Shown here: positions 16,676 through 25,346 of the stretch, piece by piece
Numbering within the stretch: the first letter of the stretch is position 1
Layout of the letters: each line of letters opens with the position of its first letter
Origin: Clostridia bacterium
GTDB lineage: Bacteria > Bacillota > Clostridia > Oscillospirales > CAG-272
Reading direction: 5' to 3'
DNA length: 32,525 nt
Assembly: GCA_017411605.1 (NCBI GenBank)
Contig: JAFQPR010000091.1
Span: 1-32,525, forward strand
Made by a program: the position numbers and the translations under genes
The notes under the pieces: generated by a model
What the model was told of the DNA's origin: nothing
What the model saw: only the letters and a program-made list of their open reading frames with translations
Databases searched by the model: none

Positions 16676-18262
16676 CTAACAGTTATTCTGTTTCTTTAAA
16701 AAATCAACTGCAGCATCTGCCGCGCTTGCCGCATCAACGGTATAAAGGTCCGCGCCTATCTTATCGCAATACTCCTGCGATACGGGCGCGCCCCCTATCA
16801 TAATTTTAACCTTATCTCTGATACCGCGCTCCTTCGCGAGCTTTACGACCTCTTCCATAACGCTCACAGTGGTGGTAAGAAGAGCCGAGCAGCAGATAAC
16901 CCCGCAGCCCTCGCTCTCAGCGGTATTCACGAAGGTCTCGGCAGAGACGTCCGTTCCGAGGTCAATAACCTCGAGCCCCTTGCCCTCCATCATCATTTTA
17001 ACGAGATTCTTACCTATATCGTGAAGGTCTCCCGCGACGGTACCGATACAGACCTTTCCCCGAGTGACGGCGCCGCTTGCCGCAAGATAGGGCTTTAGCA
17101 CCTCGGCGCCCATATTCATAGCTCTTGCAGCTACGAGAACTTCGGGAACGTATACCTCGTTATTTTTGAACTTATCGCCGACAACCCTCATTCCCGCAAG
17201 AAGCCCCTCGTTGAGTATCTGTTCGGGAGAGCCGCCCTCGGCAATCGCCGCCGCGACAAGCTCCTTAACGAGCTTTGCCTTACCCTTCTGCAGGTTCTCC
17301 GAAATCTCACCCAATATCTCGGTCAGCCTTTCTCTTTCAGCCTCTTTTTTATCCTTGCTTATAATCTTCGTTTTCTGTGTTTTCGTCTTTCTGTATTTAC
17401 CTGGGGTCATACCCACCGCGCGGGAGAACACCTCGTAAAAGGTATTCATATCGAGAAATCCGCACGAGCGCGCCGCATCCTCAACGTTCATATCCGACTT
17501 TAAAAGCAGCTCGCACACGTGAGAAACTCTGACGCTTCGAAGATAGCTCGGGAAGGATACGCCCGTCGCTCTTTTAAAAAGTCTGCTCAGGCGTGACTCG
17601 CTGACGTAAAGCTCCTCGGCAACGGAGCCCATAGTAAACGCGCTGTCCGTGTATCTCTCGTTTATAAGCTTCATGGCGGATGCGGTGATCCCCCACTCAC
17701 CCGCCGTTATCGGGAAGCTCGTTTTTATCGCGAGATTTATATATCTCGCAACGTTGATAAAAAGATCGGTGAGGTACGAGCGTATCAGCTCCGCCCAGCC
17801 GGACTTTCTCTCGAGCGACTCGCACTCGATATAATCGTATAAAAGATAAACTCTGTCGAGCATATATGAGTTGAGCGTGGCGTATGCGATAACTCCCGTC
17901 GCGGCGAAAACGCCGTAGCAGTAATTCGGGCTTTCCCTCTCCGTGACGTCGGCTGAAAACCAATCGCGGATATCGAACTCGAGCTGCCTTACGGAAAGCT
18001 CGCCTGCGCCGTCATTTAAGAAATATCCGTGGGGCACGTCGGGCGGTATTATGCAAATATCCCCGACAGAACAGGGTATCTCGCAGTCGAGCACTCGGTG
18101 TATTCCCTCACCCGATGTGACAAGGCAGACCTTGAATCGATTGCTCGTCTTAAGGCTTGACAGCTCCGTTTTCGCGTCGTATATCTTCTCGCAGGAGAAA
18201 ACGTTGCATTTTATGAATACTCCCTCGCACGAAGAAACGCGCGCCGCGTTGCCGTTTTTCAC
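16676..18262 (-). CDS. AraC regulator fused to a corrinoid-binding protein
   Basis: A 528-residue two-part protein in one uninterrupted frame. Residues 1-~100 look like an AraC-type cupin sensor (PPDVPHGYFL). Residues ~190-293 are a double helix-turn-helix AraC DNA-binding domain ending in the hallmark GMTPGKYRK. Residues ~294-315 are a charged linker. Residues 316-528 are a complete MtaC-type corrinoid protein with cap and B12 domains; GDLHDIG with His414 is intact, so cobalt binding should be kept. It starts with GTG, with GGAGG 9 nt upstream. It is the first gene after the operon promoter, so it probably controls its own operon. The likely role is sensing corrinoid presence or methylation state (inference). 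It resembles CarH in principle, but with AraC in place of MerR and a catalytic-type corrinoid module. Confidence 0.9.
   Translation of the reverse strand: MKNGNAARVSSCEGVFIKCNVFSCEKIYDAKTELSSLKTSNRFKVCLVTSGEGIHRVLDCEIPCSVGDICIIPPDVPHGYFLNDGAGELSVRQLEFDIRDWFSADVTERESPNYCYGVFAATGVIAYATLNSYMLDRVYLLYDYIECESLERKSGWAELIRSYLTDLFINVARYINLAIKTSFPITAGEWGITASAMKLINERYTDSAFTMGSVAEELYVSESRLSRLFKRATGVSFPSYLRSVRVSHVCELLLKSDMNVEDAARSCGFLDMNTFYEVFSRAVGMTPGKYRKTKTQKTKIISKDKKEAERERLTEILGEISENLQKGKAKLVKELVAAAIAEGGSPEQILNEGLLAGMRVVGDKFKNNEVYVPEVLVAARAMNMGAEVLKPYLAASGAVTRGKVCIGTVAGDLHDIGKNLVKMMMEGKGLEVIDLGTDVSAETFVNTAESEGCGVICCSALLTTTVSVMEEVVKLAKERGIRDKVKIMIGGAPVSQEYCDKIGADLYTVDAASAADAAVDFLKKQNNC
16706..17308 (-). 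repeat. Copy 2 of the 603-bp dispersed coding repeat
   Basis: This codes residues 319-519 of the AraC fusion and is a direct repeat of 14696-15298. The flanks on both sides differ from copy 1, which argues against an assembly artefact. Confidence 0.9.
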
Positions 18263-18296
18263 CCGAAACCACCTCCCGTCTTTGCTTTATAATGCA

Positions 18297-18325
18297 ATTA
18301 TACCACCTATTTTTCGCTTTGTAAA
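18297..18325 (-). promoter_or_regulatory. Promoter of the corrinoid operon
   Basis: On the minus strand, TTTACA (18320-18325), a 17-nt spacer, then TATAAT (18297-18302). The start would be near 18290, only about 28 nt before the GTG. This leaves no room for a cobalamin riboswitch, so control is probably by protein. Confidence 0.7.
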
Positions 18326-18392
18326 TGCGGTTTTAATGTTTTTTATTATTTCGCGTGCAAAAAAACCGTATAAAACAAAAAATGCGAAGCAC

Positions 18393-18430
18393 AAAAAAGG
18401 ACGGCACAGACAATAAGCCGGTGACCGCCC
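18393..18430 (-). terminator. Terminator of the LysR gene
   Basis: On the minus strand, GGGCGGT (18424-18430) pairs with GCCGTCC (18399-18405), including two G-U pairs, and is followed by six Ts (18393-18398). The loop is 18 nt. It lies about 100 bp past the LysR stop. The rest of the 270-bp gap holds the corrinoid operon promoter and no gene. Confidence 0.55.
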
Positions 18431-18532
18431 GATATATTTATAAAATTTCAAAAAGGATTAAATTCTTCGTTTTTTAAGGCACAGACCGAAGGTTTTTCGC
18501 GCGCCTTCAGTCGAAGCTCTTGCAATCTTCGC

Positions 18533-19489
18533 TCATTTTATCCCCGAGACCTCGCGCGCAACCTCCAGGAATTTTTCTGCAGCCGCGGAAAGCGTTATGT
18601 CTTTTTGCATTATAATGTAAAGCGTTCTTTGCAAAAAATCGGATTTCGGCAGAAAATATAAAATATTATCGTCGTCAAATTTGCTCATCCTTATATGATA
18701 ATCCGTCGTCATAATAGCTCCTATTCTTTCCTTCATAAGGCTATTGTGCATACCGACTTGGCGCGCGTTCTCAACGACGTAGTTGACAACCTTATAAGAG
18801 CCGAGTATCTGCTTCATTTTGTACCTTGTGTTTGAAAAATAGGAGTATTCGAAGAATTTTATATCCCGAAATACGGATAGGTCTGAAACGTAGTCCCCCT
18901 TCGTGAGCGCACCCGAGATGATGCGCTCTCTCGGCACGGCGAGGTGGGCGATCTTACTTGCGCCCTCCATATCCTTATGCATGGCAATCAGCATAGTCTC
19001 GTTCAAAATCGGTATTCCCACGCATTCCGAAGGGTCAAAATCGTAGCCTAACATCATATCAAGCGAGTGGCTTCTCATCTTTTCGCTCAGATTTCCTATC
19101 CGACCGATGCTGCCCATATCAAGCCTTACGTTAACGTTTGGGTATTTCTCGTTGAATACCGAGCATATTTTTGCAAGCATTTCGGATGCGCTGTAAGAAT
19201 ACACGCCTATCGAGACCGCGCCGTATGATGCGTCGCGCAGCATTTTTATACGGTTGAGCATATAATTTTCGCTTTTTTCCTTTTCGTCAAGATATTCGAC
19301 GTATATCCTCCCCTCGGGCGTGAGAGCGATCGGTATAACGCTTCTGTCAAAAATCGCGAATCCGAGATTTTTTTCGTGCCTTGCTATCGCCGTGCTCAGA
19401 GCGGGCTGCGATATAAACAGCTCCTTTGCCGCGGCGGAAAAGCTGCCCGTCTGATAAACAGTATATGAATATTTTTCCAAAAGCTCCAT
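18533..19489 (-). CDS. LysR-type transcription regulator
   Basis: A 318-residue LysR family activator or repressor. Residues 1-60 form the winged helix-turn-helix (GSFSAAAKELFISQPALSTAIARHE-type pattern, then LTPEG). Residues ~90-300 form the periplasmic-binding-like effector domain (SIGVYSYSASEMLAKI start). GAGGG lies before the ATG. It diverges from the peptide/SGNH lipoprotein unit across a 120-bp AT-rich gap, the usual layout for a LysR regulator and its target. The effector is not predictable. It sits behind the corrinoid operon promoter but is a separate transcript. Confidence 0.9.
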   Translation of the reverse strand: MELLEKYSYTVYQTGSFSAAAKELFISQPALSTAIARHEKNLGFAIFDRSVIPIALTPEGRIYVEYLDEKEKSENYMLNRIKMLRDASYGAVSIGVYSYSASEMLAKICSVFNEKYPNVNVRLDMGSIGRIGNLSEKMRSHSLDMMLGYDFDPSECVGIPILNETMLIAMHKDMEGASKIAHLAVPRERIISGALTKGDYVSDLSVFRDIKFFEYSYFSNTRYKMKQILGSYKVVNYVVENARQVGMHNSLMKERIGAIMTTDYHIRMSKFDDDNILYFLPKSDFLQRTLYIIMQKDITLSAAAEKFLEVAREVSGIK

Positions 19490-19506
19490 TGTATTCCCTC
19501 ACAGAT

Positions 19507-19536
19507 ATAATATAAATCTTATAAAACTTATCACAA
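19507..19536 (-). promoter_or_regulatory. LysR gene promoter
   Basis: On the minus strand, TTGTGA (19531-19536), an 18-nt spacer, then TATTAT (19507-19512), with a start near 19500. It lies back to back with the plus-strand promoter 10 bp away, so one LysR site could control both. Confidence 0.5.
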
Positions 19537-19545
19537 TATTAGTAA

Positions 19546-19574
19546 TTGATTATAACATATTATTATGATATAAT
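19546..19574 (+). promoter_or_regulatory. Promoter of the peptide-lipoprotein unit
   Basis: TTGATT (19546-19551), a 17-nt spacer, then a perfect TATAAT (19569-19574). The start would be near 19581, about 29 nt before the small gene. Confidence 0.7.
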
Positions 19575-19609
19575 CAATACGTCAGTAAAAAAAATAAGGA
19601 AGGACTAAT

Positions 19610-19744
19610 ATGAAAGAGTATTCAAAACCCGAATTCGAAGTCAAAGTATTCGGGATATCCGACGTTATAACAACGTCCCTCGGCACCGAAACAACGCCGA
19701 AGGAGGATAACGACGGAATCTGGGATATGGACATAAATCCGTAA
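19610..19744 (+). CDS. Small 44-residue peptide with DVITTS motif
   Basis: A short gene starting MKEYSKPEFEVKVFGISDVI and ending in an acidic GIWDMDINP. It has a good Shine-Dalgarno (AAGGAAGGA) 8 nt before the ATG, a strong promoter 36 bp upstream, and is followed 18 bp later by the lipoprotein gene in the same direction. It has no Cys, signal peptide or membrane segment. Its layout (basic/aromatic KPEFEV start, central DVITTS, acidic tail) resembles short uncharacterised Clostridia peptides I recall with DVI-x-TS motifs. Function is unknown; a modified-peptide precursor or regulatory peptide is possible. No modifying enzyme is nearby. Confidence 0.75.
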   Translation: MKEYSKPEFEVKVFGISDVITTSLGTETTPKEDNDGIWDMDINP

Positions 19745-19762
19745 AAGGAAAGGAAAAGAAAA

Positions 19763-22700
19763 ATGAAAAAGAAGATTTTATTGCTATTACTCACGCTCTC
19801 CGTTTTGCTTGCGGCGGTTATTACGGTAAGCTGCGCCGCGGAAACGGAGTCGGAATCGGAGAGTGGATTTACACCCGGCTACAGAAACGGGTTATACACG
19901 GTAAGTGACGCCTATAAGGATTCCAAGGTATGGTATTTTGACAGCACCAATACCAATACGGCGGGATATACCAACCTCATCGCAAAGAACAGCAATACCT
20001 CCTCTGCCCTTAAGAAGGCAAGAAGCGAGCTTTCCACCGTTGCGAACAAGGACAAAACGGTAACGCTCGTTCTTAACGCCGACGCTACCGTAGAAACCAA
20101 ATTCGACAACGAAGGTCAGATCATGGGAACGGTCATCGTCGACCTCAACGGATACACGGTTGACGCTACGGCGGTTGAGATGATCAACGCGCAGGCTAAA
20201 ATATCCAACAGCGCGGTATACCCTTCGCGTATTATCTATAAAAACGGAAACATCGTCATCGGAGACAGAGGACTTATTATGTGCGGCATCTACGGCGCAA
20301 CGTACAATTCGACCGCTACCAACTATAAAACGATGCACTATGAATTCGATAACGTAAATATTTCCTTCAAGGAAGGAACGAGCTGTCCCTCTCTGATATA
20401 CGCTTATACCGAGGACAGCACCGTCGGTAGAGTGGCGCAGGATGCATACAATACGGCAGCCGACGCGGGCACGCTCGGTACGGACTGTCCCGCAGCGCAT
20501 CAGCAGTTTATGGGACTCGATATCAAAATCGGCGAAAGCTGCACCTTTGACCTCACAAACGCCCCCTCGGGCTTTACCCTCTTTAACGCGTGCGACCCCG
20601 ACACGGTTGACACCAGAAAGGAGTGCACGGCAACCGTAAACGAAGTTGCTAATACAAAATGCTATTATTTCAACACGAACTGTATAACTACCGTTAATAT
20701 CAACGGCGGAAAGATCATCGTCGGTGAAAACGCCGTAAATTGGTACCGTGTCAACGAGGAAAACGGCTCGTACGTTAAATTCGGCAAGGGCGCGAGCGGA
20801 AGCTATACGCAGTTCGTTATCCCCGAGGGCAGCGCGGCAGACACCTCGGCGGCTTTCGACTCGGATGACGGCAAGCTCGTTCTTATGAAATCGGGCAGCA
20901 AAGATTCCTACAAGATGGTAACAAAGGAGTTTTACGATACTCTCTGCGGAATAAGCTTTGCTCCGAAAACCTCTATCACTCTCTCCTCGAGTCTTTTGTT
21001 TAACGTATATATTCCGAAGTCCACCGAGCTCAACTACTTTGTTTTCGACGGTAAGGAATACAAGACGGAAGCGGATTTTGCTTCTCTTGATAAAAGAATC
21101 ATCTCGGAGAGCGAGTATTACCTGATACAGACCGAGCTTGATGCCGCTTTTGCGGACATAGAGCTCCCTCTCACCGTCAACGTTGACGTCGGAGATACTG
21201 CCGTGAACAGAGCCTACACCTTGAGCATTCCGAAATATGCGGCAAAGCTTATGAGCTCCGACGACGCAAGCGGTAACGAAAGGGTAATCGCGAAAGACGT
21301 TCTCTCGTACATAAGAGCCGCGCAAAATCATTTTGATACCGTCGGCAGCGGCAAGATCGACTCTGTGCTCGATCCCGATCACGAAAAGATGAGCAAGCCA
21401 AAGATAGAGGGCGCGGCAGAGCCCGTAAACCTCGATGGAATAAAGTCCGCTACCTTCGTGCTTGAAGCAAAGCCCGCGGTGCGCTTCTATCTTACCGAAG
21501 GCACGGACGGATCAAAGTTTAGATTTTTCGTCGGCGGTAAAGAAATAAAAACCGTTTACAATAAGGATGCGGGATATATCGACACAGACGTATACGCATA
21601 TCAGCTTTGCGATACCGTAACCTATACCGCGGACGGTGAAAGCTACGGCAGCTTCCATATAAATGCCTACTACGAGTACGCAAAAGCTCTTGGTGACAGC
21701 GAGCTCGTTATCCTCGTTGAGCGCTTCTGGAAGTATCTTCAGAGCGCGAGAGCATACAGAGAGGAATATATAGGAAACAGCGAGTATGCGCACAGTCATT
21801 CGTATTACGAGAGAAGCTTCGAGATAAGCGCGTACAACCCCGACTATACCGAAAAGGTCTGCGCCTGCGGCGATAACGAGATCACGCAAAACACCGGACT
21901 CGACTTCGGAGACAAAAAAGTCAGCGTTTACTTCCTCGGAAACAGCTATACGAACTATAACAATATGTCCGAGACGTTCAGACTGATATCCAATTCTATG
22001 GGAATAGAGGTTGACGTCACGAAGAGAACCAAGGGCTCGTGGCATTTGTGGAAATTCCAGAACCCGAACGATCAGGGCGGAGTAACCTTCCACGAGGACC
22101 TTGCAAATTACGACTTTGACTACGCGTTCCTTCAGGACGGAAGCACGCAGACTCTCGCGGCAATAGCGGAGTTCTACGACGGTGTCAGACTTGTCGGTGA
22201 GCTCCTTGAGAAGGACGGGGCGGTTCCTATCCTCTATCAGACCTGGGGAAGAAAAGCGGGACACGCGATACTCGAGCAATACGGTCTTGATACCGACAGT
22301 ATGGCGCGCACCGTAGCGGCGGCTTACGAGGCTATCTCCGCGGAGACCGGCTACGCAAACTCACCCGCAGGCTCAGCGTTTCTCGACGTTTATACTAACC
22401 ACCCCGAGATAGAGCTCTACGACCCCGACCTCACTCACCCCTCCGCGACAGGAAGCTATCTCGTAGCGCTTTGCCACTACGCAACCCTCTTCGGACGCTC
22501 ACCGATAGGCGTTAAATATCTCGCGGGGCTTGACGCGGATACCGCGCTTATTCTTCAGACCGCGGCGCATAACGCCGTTTTCGGTGAATCAATAGTAACC
22601 GACGAATATAAGACCTCCTCCGAGGGCATCCACGTTGTCAAGGCTGAAAACAACCTTTACGAGCTTCCCGAGGGCTCGGAGCTTATCTCCGCGGGAATAA

Positions 22701-24004
22701 CGGGAGACAACGGTCTTACCGCTTCCACCGTAACGGTTGCAAAGGACGGCACACTCACCGAAGAGCAAAAGAAGGATATGTCAAATATCGCATACGGCGT
22801 GTCGGTCATTGGAAACAAAAATATGGTCACCTCTCTTACCAGAGCTACGAACGGCGCGTGGAAGAGCTCAAGCGGAAACAGACTTTCATTCGACTTTGAC
22901 GGAAACTATTACGATATCACGGGCGACGTGGATATGCACGAGCCTTATCGCGCGCTTATCACCTACAACTTCGGCGGAATAGTCAATATCACCGCTATCG
23001 GATATATGTCGGGCAATATGGACGGTTTTGCTCAGATCCAGGACGTTTATATCTCCAACGACGGCGAGAGCTGGAGTATAGTCGGCAGCGCATCCTACGA
23101 CGCGATCCTTCTCGGCAAGGAAAACGGCTCGCTGCACAGCCTTACGACGCTTCCCGCGGATAAGAACGGCGACGTCCCCGGAGTATGCGCGGTATTCGAT
23201 ATGAACAGCGCAAACGGCGGCGTATGGGCAAAGTACGTTCGCTTCGCCATCAAGGAGGGCGTTGTGGTATCCAACAAATCCTACGATATCAACACTCTCG
23301 AGCTTGCGGTATGGGGTAAGGCAGAAAACAGCACCCTTGCGGCTATCCCCGAGGATTCCGAGCTTATTTCCAAGGGGCTCAGCGCTTCCGAGGAATTCAG
23401 CGCAACGGTTGACGGTGCGTTGGCAGAGCTCACCGAGGATCAGCGCGCGGATATTGCCGATACGTCGAAATACGGTATGACGCTCATCGGCGCAAAGACG
23501 CTCGAAAGAAGCATCAAGTACGGCTGCGACGGCGTATGGAGCGGCACAAAAAGACTATCCGTAATCTTCTATGACGACTTGGATAGCTCAAAAAGATACG
23601 ATATCTTGGGTAAAGAGGCAACAGACGGAAAATACGAATGCCTCATCACGTATAACTTTGGCAAAAAGGTTACCCTTGATTGCATAGGCTATATGTCGGG
23701 CAACTTTGACGGAATAGCTCAGGCGCAGGAGGTCTGGATCTCGAATAACGGAATTGATTGGATAAAAGTTACCACCTGCTCATATGACAGAACGTCGGGC
23801 GACGTGCTTTCGAGCGTATCAAACAAGCCCATCGACAGTAAGGATGACGGTGGGAGCGGCAAGGCGTCGGCTGAGTGCGTTATGTTTGATATGGGCGGAC
23901 TCAAGGCTCAGTACGTAAGAGTTGCCATAATCGAAGGAATGGCAGACAGCTACGCAAAGGATCTGAATACCTACGAGCTGGCTGTTTTTGGCAAAAAGAA
24001 CTAA
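19763..24004 (+). CDS. Large SGNH/DUF4886 lipoprotein with paired C-terminal modules
   Basis: A 1413-residue exported lipoprotein. The signal peptide ends in VITVSC (Cys24), followed by an acidic ESESES spacer. Residues ~40-340 are repetitive beta-strand sequence, possibly a beta-helix. Residues ~718-920 are a DUF4886 SGNH hydrolase domain with nucleophile Ser728 (FLGNS), LQDGSTQ near 790, and the catalytic pair Asp889/His892 (DLTHPS). Residues ~972-1190 and ~1195-1413 are two copies of a discoidin-like (F5/8 C) domain sharing LITYNFG, IGYMSGN-DG and QVWISNNG-type strands. It is probably a surface esterase acting on a glycan, anchored by the C-terminal pair. GGAAAGG lies before the ATG, and a terminator follows. 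Substrate unknown. Confidence 0.85.
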   Translation: MKKKILLLLLTLSVLLAAVITVSCAAETESESESGFTPGYRNGLYTVSDAYKDSKVWYFDSTNTNTAGYTNLIAKNSNTSSALKKARSELSTVANKDKTVTLVLNADATVETKFDNEGQIMGTVIVDLNGYTVDATAVEMINAQAKISNSAVYPSRIIYKNGNIVIGDRGLIMCGIYGATYNSTATNYKTMHYEFDNVNISFKEGTSCPSLIYAYTEDSTVGRVAQDAYNTAADAGTLGTDCPAAHQQFMGLDIKIGESCTFDLTNAPSGFTLFNACDPDTVDTRKECTATVNEVANTKCYYFNTNCITTVNINGGKIIVGENAVNWYRVNEENGSYVKFGKGASGSYTQFVIPEGSAADTSAAFDSDDGKLVLMKSGSKDSYKMVTKEFYDTLCGISFAPKTSITLSSSLLFNVYIPKSTELNYFVFDGKEYKTEADFASLDKRIISESEYYLIQTELDAAFADIELPLTVNVDVGDTAVNRAYTLSIPKYAAKLMSSDDASGNERVIAKDVLSYIRAAQNHFDTVGSGKIDSVLDPDHEKMSKPKIEGAAEPVNLDGIKSATFVLEAKPAVRFYLTEGTDGSKFRFFVGGKEIKTVYNKDAGYIDTDVYAYQLCDTVTYTADGESYGSFHINAYYEYAKALGDSELVILVERFWKYLQSARAYREEYIGNSEYAHSHSYYERSFEISAYNPDYTEKVCACGDNEITQNTGLDFGDKKVSVYFLGNSYTNYNNMSETFRLISNSMGIEVDVTKRTKGSWHLWKFQNPNDQGGVTFHEDLANYDFDYAFLQDGSTQTLAAIAEFYDGVRLVGELLEKDGAVPILYQTWGRKAGHAILEQYGLDTDSMARTVAAAYEAISAETGYANSPAGSAFLDVYTNHPEIELYDPDLTHPSATGSYLVALCHYATLFGRSPIGVKYLAGLDADTALILQTAAHNAVFGESIVTDEYKTSSEGIHVVKAENNLYELPEGSELISAGITGDNGLTASTVTVAKDGTLTEEQKKDMSNIAYGVSVIGNKNMVTSLTRATNGAWKSSSGNRLSFDFDGNYYDITGDVDMHEPYRALITYNFGGIVNITAIGYMSGNMDGFAQIQDVYISNDGESWSIVGSASYDAILLGKENGSLHSLTTLPADKNGDVPGVCAVFDMNSANGGVWAKYVRFAIKEGVVVSNKSYDINTLELAVWGKAENSTLAAIPEDSELISKGLSASEEFSATVDGALAELTEDQRADIADTSKYGMTLIGAKTLERSIKYGCDGVWSGTKRLSVIFYDDLDSSKRYDILGKEATDGKYECLITYNFGKKVTLDCIGYMSGNFDGIAQAQEVWISNNGIDWIKVTTCSYDRTSGDVLSSVSNKPIDSKDDGGSGKASAECVMFDMGGLKAQYVRVAIIEGMADSYAKDLNTYELAVFGKKN

Positions 24005-24100
24005 TCCTCAACTGCAGACGAAAGCGGCGTTTCGCACGGCATCGACATATGGAGGATTTTCACAGATTGCCACGCGAGCGCATGCTCTGCAAAAAACAAA

Positions 24101-24175
24101 AGCGCTATACCAAGGCAGCATATCTCGGCAAGCAAAAGCTCCGAGAGCGGTCTATGGTATAGTGCTTTTTTTATT
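24101..24175 (+). terminator. Terminator after the SGNH lipoprotein gene
   Basis: AGCGCTATACCA (24101-24112) pairs with TGGTATAGTGCT (24154-24165) with a single mismatch. An inner CTCGG/CCGAG hairpin lies within, and seven Ts follow. The 96 bp between the stop codon and this hairpin show no other feature. Confidence 0.75.
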
Positions 24176-24204
24176 TTTGGTATTATATATGCTCTTATTC
24201 CGTA

Positions 24205-25122
24205 TTATTCTTCACACGCACCGCCGCTTCCGAAGTATTTCCGATATAGCGGCGTATCCTCATTCGGCAAGCTCTGAAGCTTATAGGTATCGGGCCTTCT
24301 TTGGCTGAGCCTCGTCTTGCGCATTGAGTGAGAGGGGTAATATCGTGTCGAGCCGTACTGCGGCGCGGGCTCCTTTTTTATATCTATCTCCGCTGTTGCC
24401 ACGCACACCCGACCAACCTCTGCCGAGGCTACGATGCTTCCCATATTATCAACGATACAGCTAGGGCTCACGAGCGAAGGATCGTCTTTGTCAAATACAC
24501 GCATTGCCGCGGCGATATTTACGCTGTTTTCATATGCGCGCGAAAGACCGTATATATTCTCCCAACCGAGAGTCGGGCAGCAGATAAGATCAGCTCCGCC
24601 GAGCGCAAGCTCGCGCGCCGCCTCGGGAAATTGCATATCCCAGCAGACGAGCATACCTATCTTGCCAAATTCGGTATCGAATACGTCATAGCGGTCCCCC
24701 GCCGCAACGTGAAGCTCTTCCCCTGCGGGCAGATGCACCTTTTTATGTATGCCGACTATCTCTCCGCGCCTGTCAAACAGCACGGCGCAGTTATACGCGG
24801 CTCCGTCGATAGAGAGAAGCAACCCCGCTACGATATATATTTTATGCCGACGAGCTGCCTCGGAAAATCTTTTCGCGCACTCACCCCCCGTCCCCTCGTA
24901 AAGCTCGGTATAGGGATAACGCACGTCGCCGAGAGCTGTCTTCGCGTTGACGGTTTCTATCGTTACCGCGAGGTCGCACCCCGCCTTTGCCGCCTCACCG
25001 ATCATCAAAAAGCACTCGTCGAGCCTCTCCTCCGCGCGTGCGGTAAGCATCTCAAGACTCGGGAGCTCCCCCTCGTGATCATATCCGAATTCGAATTTTT
25101 GCTGTATTACCGAAATTTTCAT
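24205..25122 (-). CDS. Nitrilase-superfamily carbon-nitrogen hydrolase (1)
   Basis: A 305-residue cytosolic amidase-type enzyme hydrolysing non-peptide C-N bonds. The catalytic triad is visible: Glu56 (TIETVN), Lys128 (HKKVHLP) and Cys160 (VCWDMQFPE). The usual DxxGxIVGIHKK strand precedes the Lys. Length fits the family. The Shine-Dalgarno is weak (AGAGAGAG). It stands alone, behind a leader of about 215 nt with its own promoter. The second nitrilase at 25648-26523 is clearly different in sequence. Substrate is not predictable. Confidence 0.85.
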   Translation of the reverse strand: MKISVIQQKFEFGYDHEGELPSLEMLTARAEERLDECFLMIGEAAKAGCDLAVTIETVNAKTALGDVRYPYTELYEGTGGECAKRFSEAARRHKIYIVAGLLLSIDGAAYNCAVLFDRRGEIVGIHKKVHLPAGEELHVAAGDRYDVFDTEFGKIGMLVCWDMQFPEAARELALGGADLICCPTLGWENIYGLSRAYENSVNIAAAMRVFDKDDPSLVSPSCIVDNMGSIVASAEVGRVCVATAEIDIKKEPAPQYGSTRYYPSHSMRKTRLSQRRPDTYKLQSLPNEDTPLYRKYFGSGGACEE

Positions 25123-25340
25123 TTTACTCTCTCTTTTCTGATTTTAAAGCACAGTCAGCTTTAAATTCGCATCATTTTGGCTTTTATAGCAACTATTGTT
25201 TACATAAACCTGCTTTTTTATAAAACATCTACATTACCCAAATCACAAATCCCCGTTCAAAACGAGGTGTTGATAGCTTCAATGCTCTACAATCATTATA
25301 ACGACAATCGAAAGTCGAAATTCAAGAATTTCGACTTACT
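25123..25340 (-). ncRNA. Structured leader of nitrilase 1 (candidate)
   Basis: Transcription from the promoter at 25347-25375 would give about 215 nt before the nitrilase ATG. It begins with a perfect 12-bp inverted repeat (AAGTCGAAATTC/GAATTTCGACTT, 25312-25337). An imperfect hairpin follows at about 25267-25292, then a 7-bp hairpin CCTCGTT-TTG-AACGGGG (about 25251-25268). No reading frame is supported. It could be a regulatory leader or a small RNA. I could not match it to a known riboswitch class. Confidence 0.35.
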
Positions 25341-25346
25341 ATAACC

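Noticed and set aside
18263-18325. Cobalamin riboswitch before the corrinoid operon
   Set aside because: The predicted leader is only about 28 nt, too short for a riboswitch.
19892-21382. Minus-strand open frame of 496 codons
   Set aside because: It is antisense to the SGNH lipoprotein, with no recognisable domain, and its composition reflects reverse-complemented codons of the real gene.
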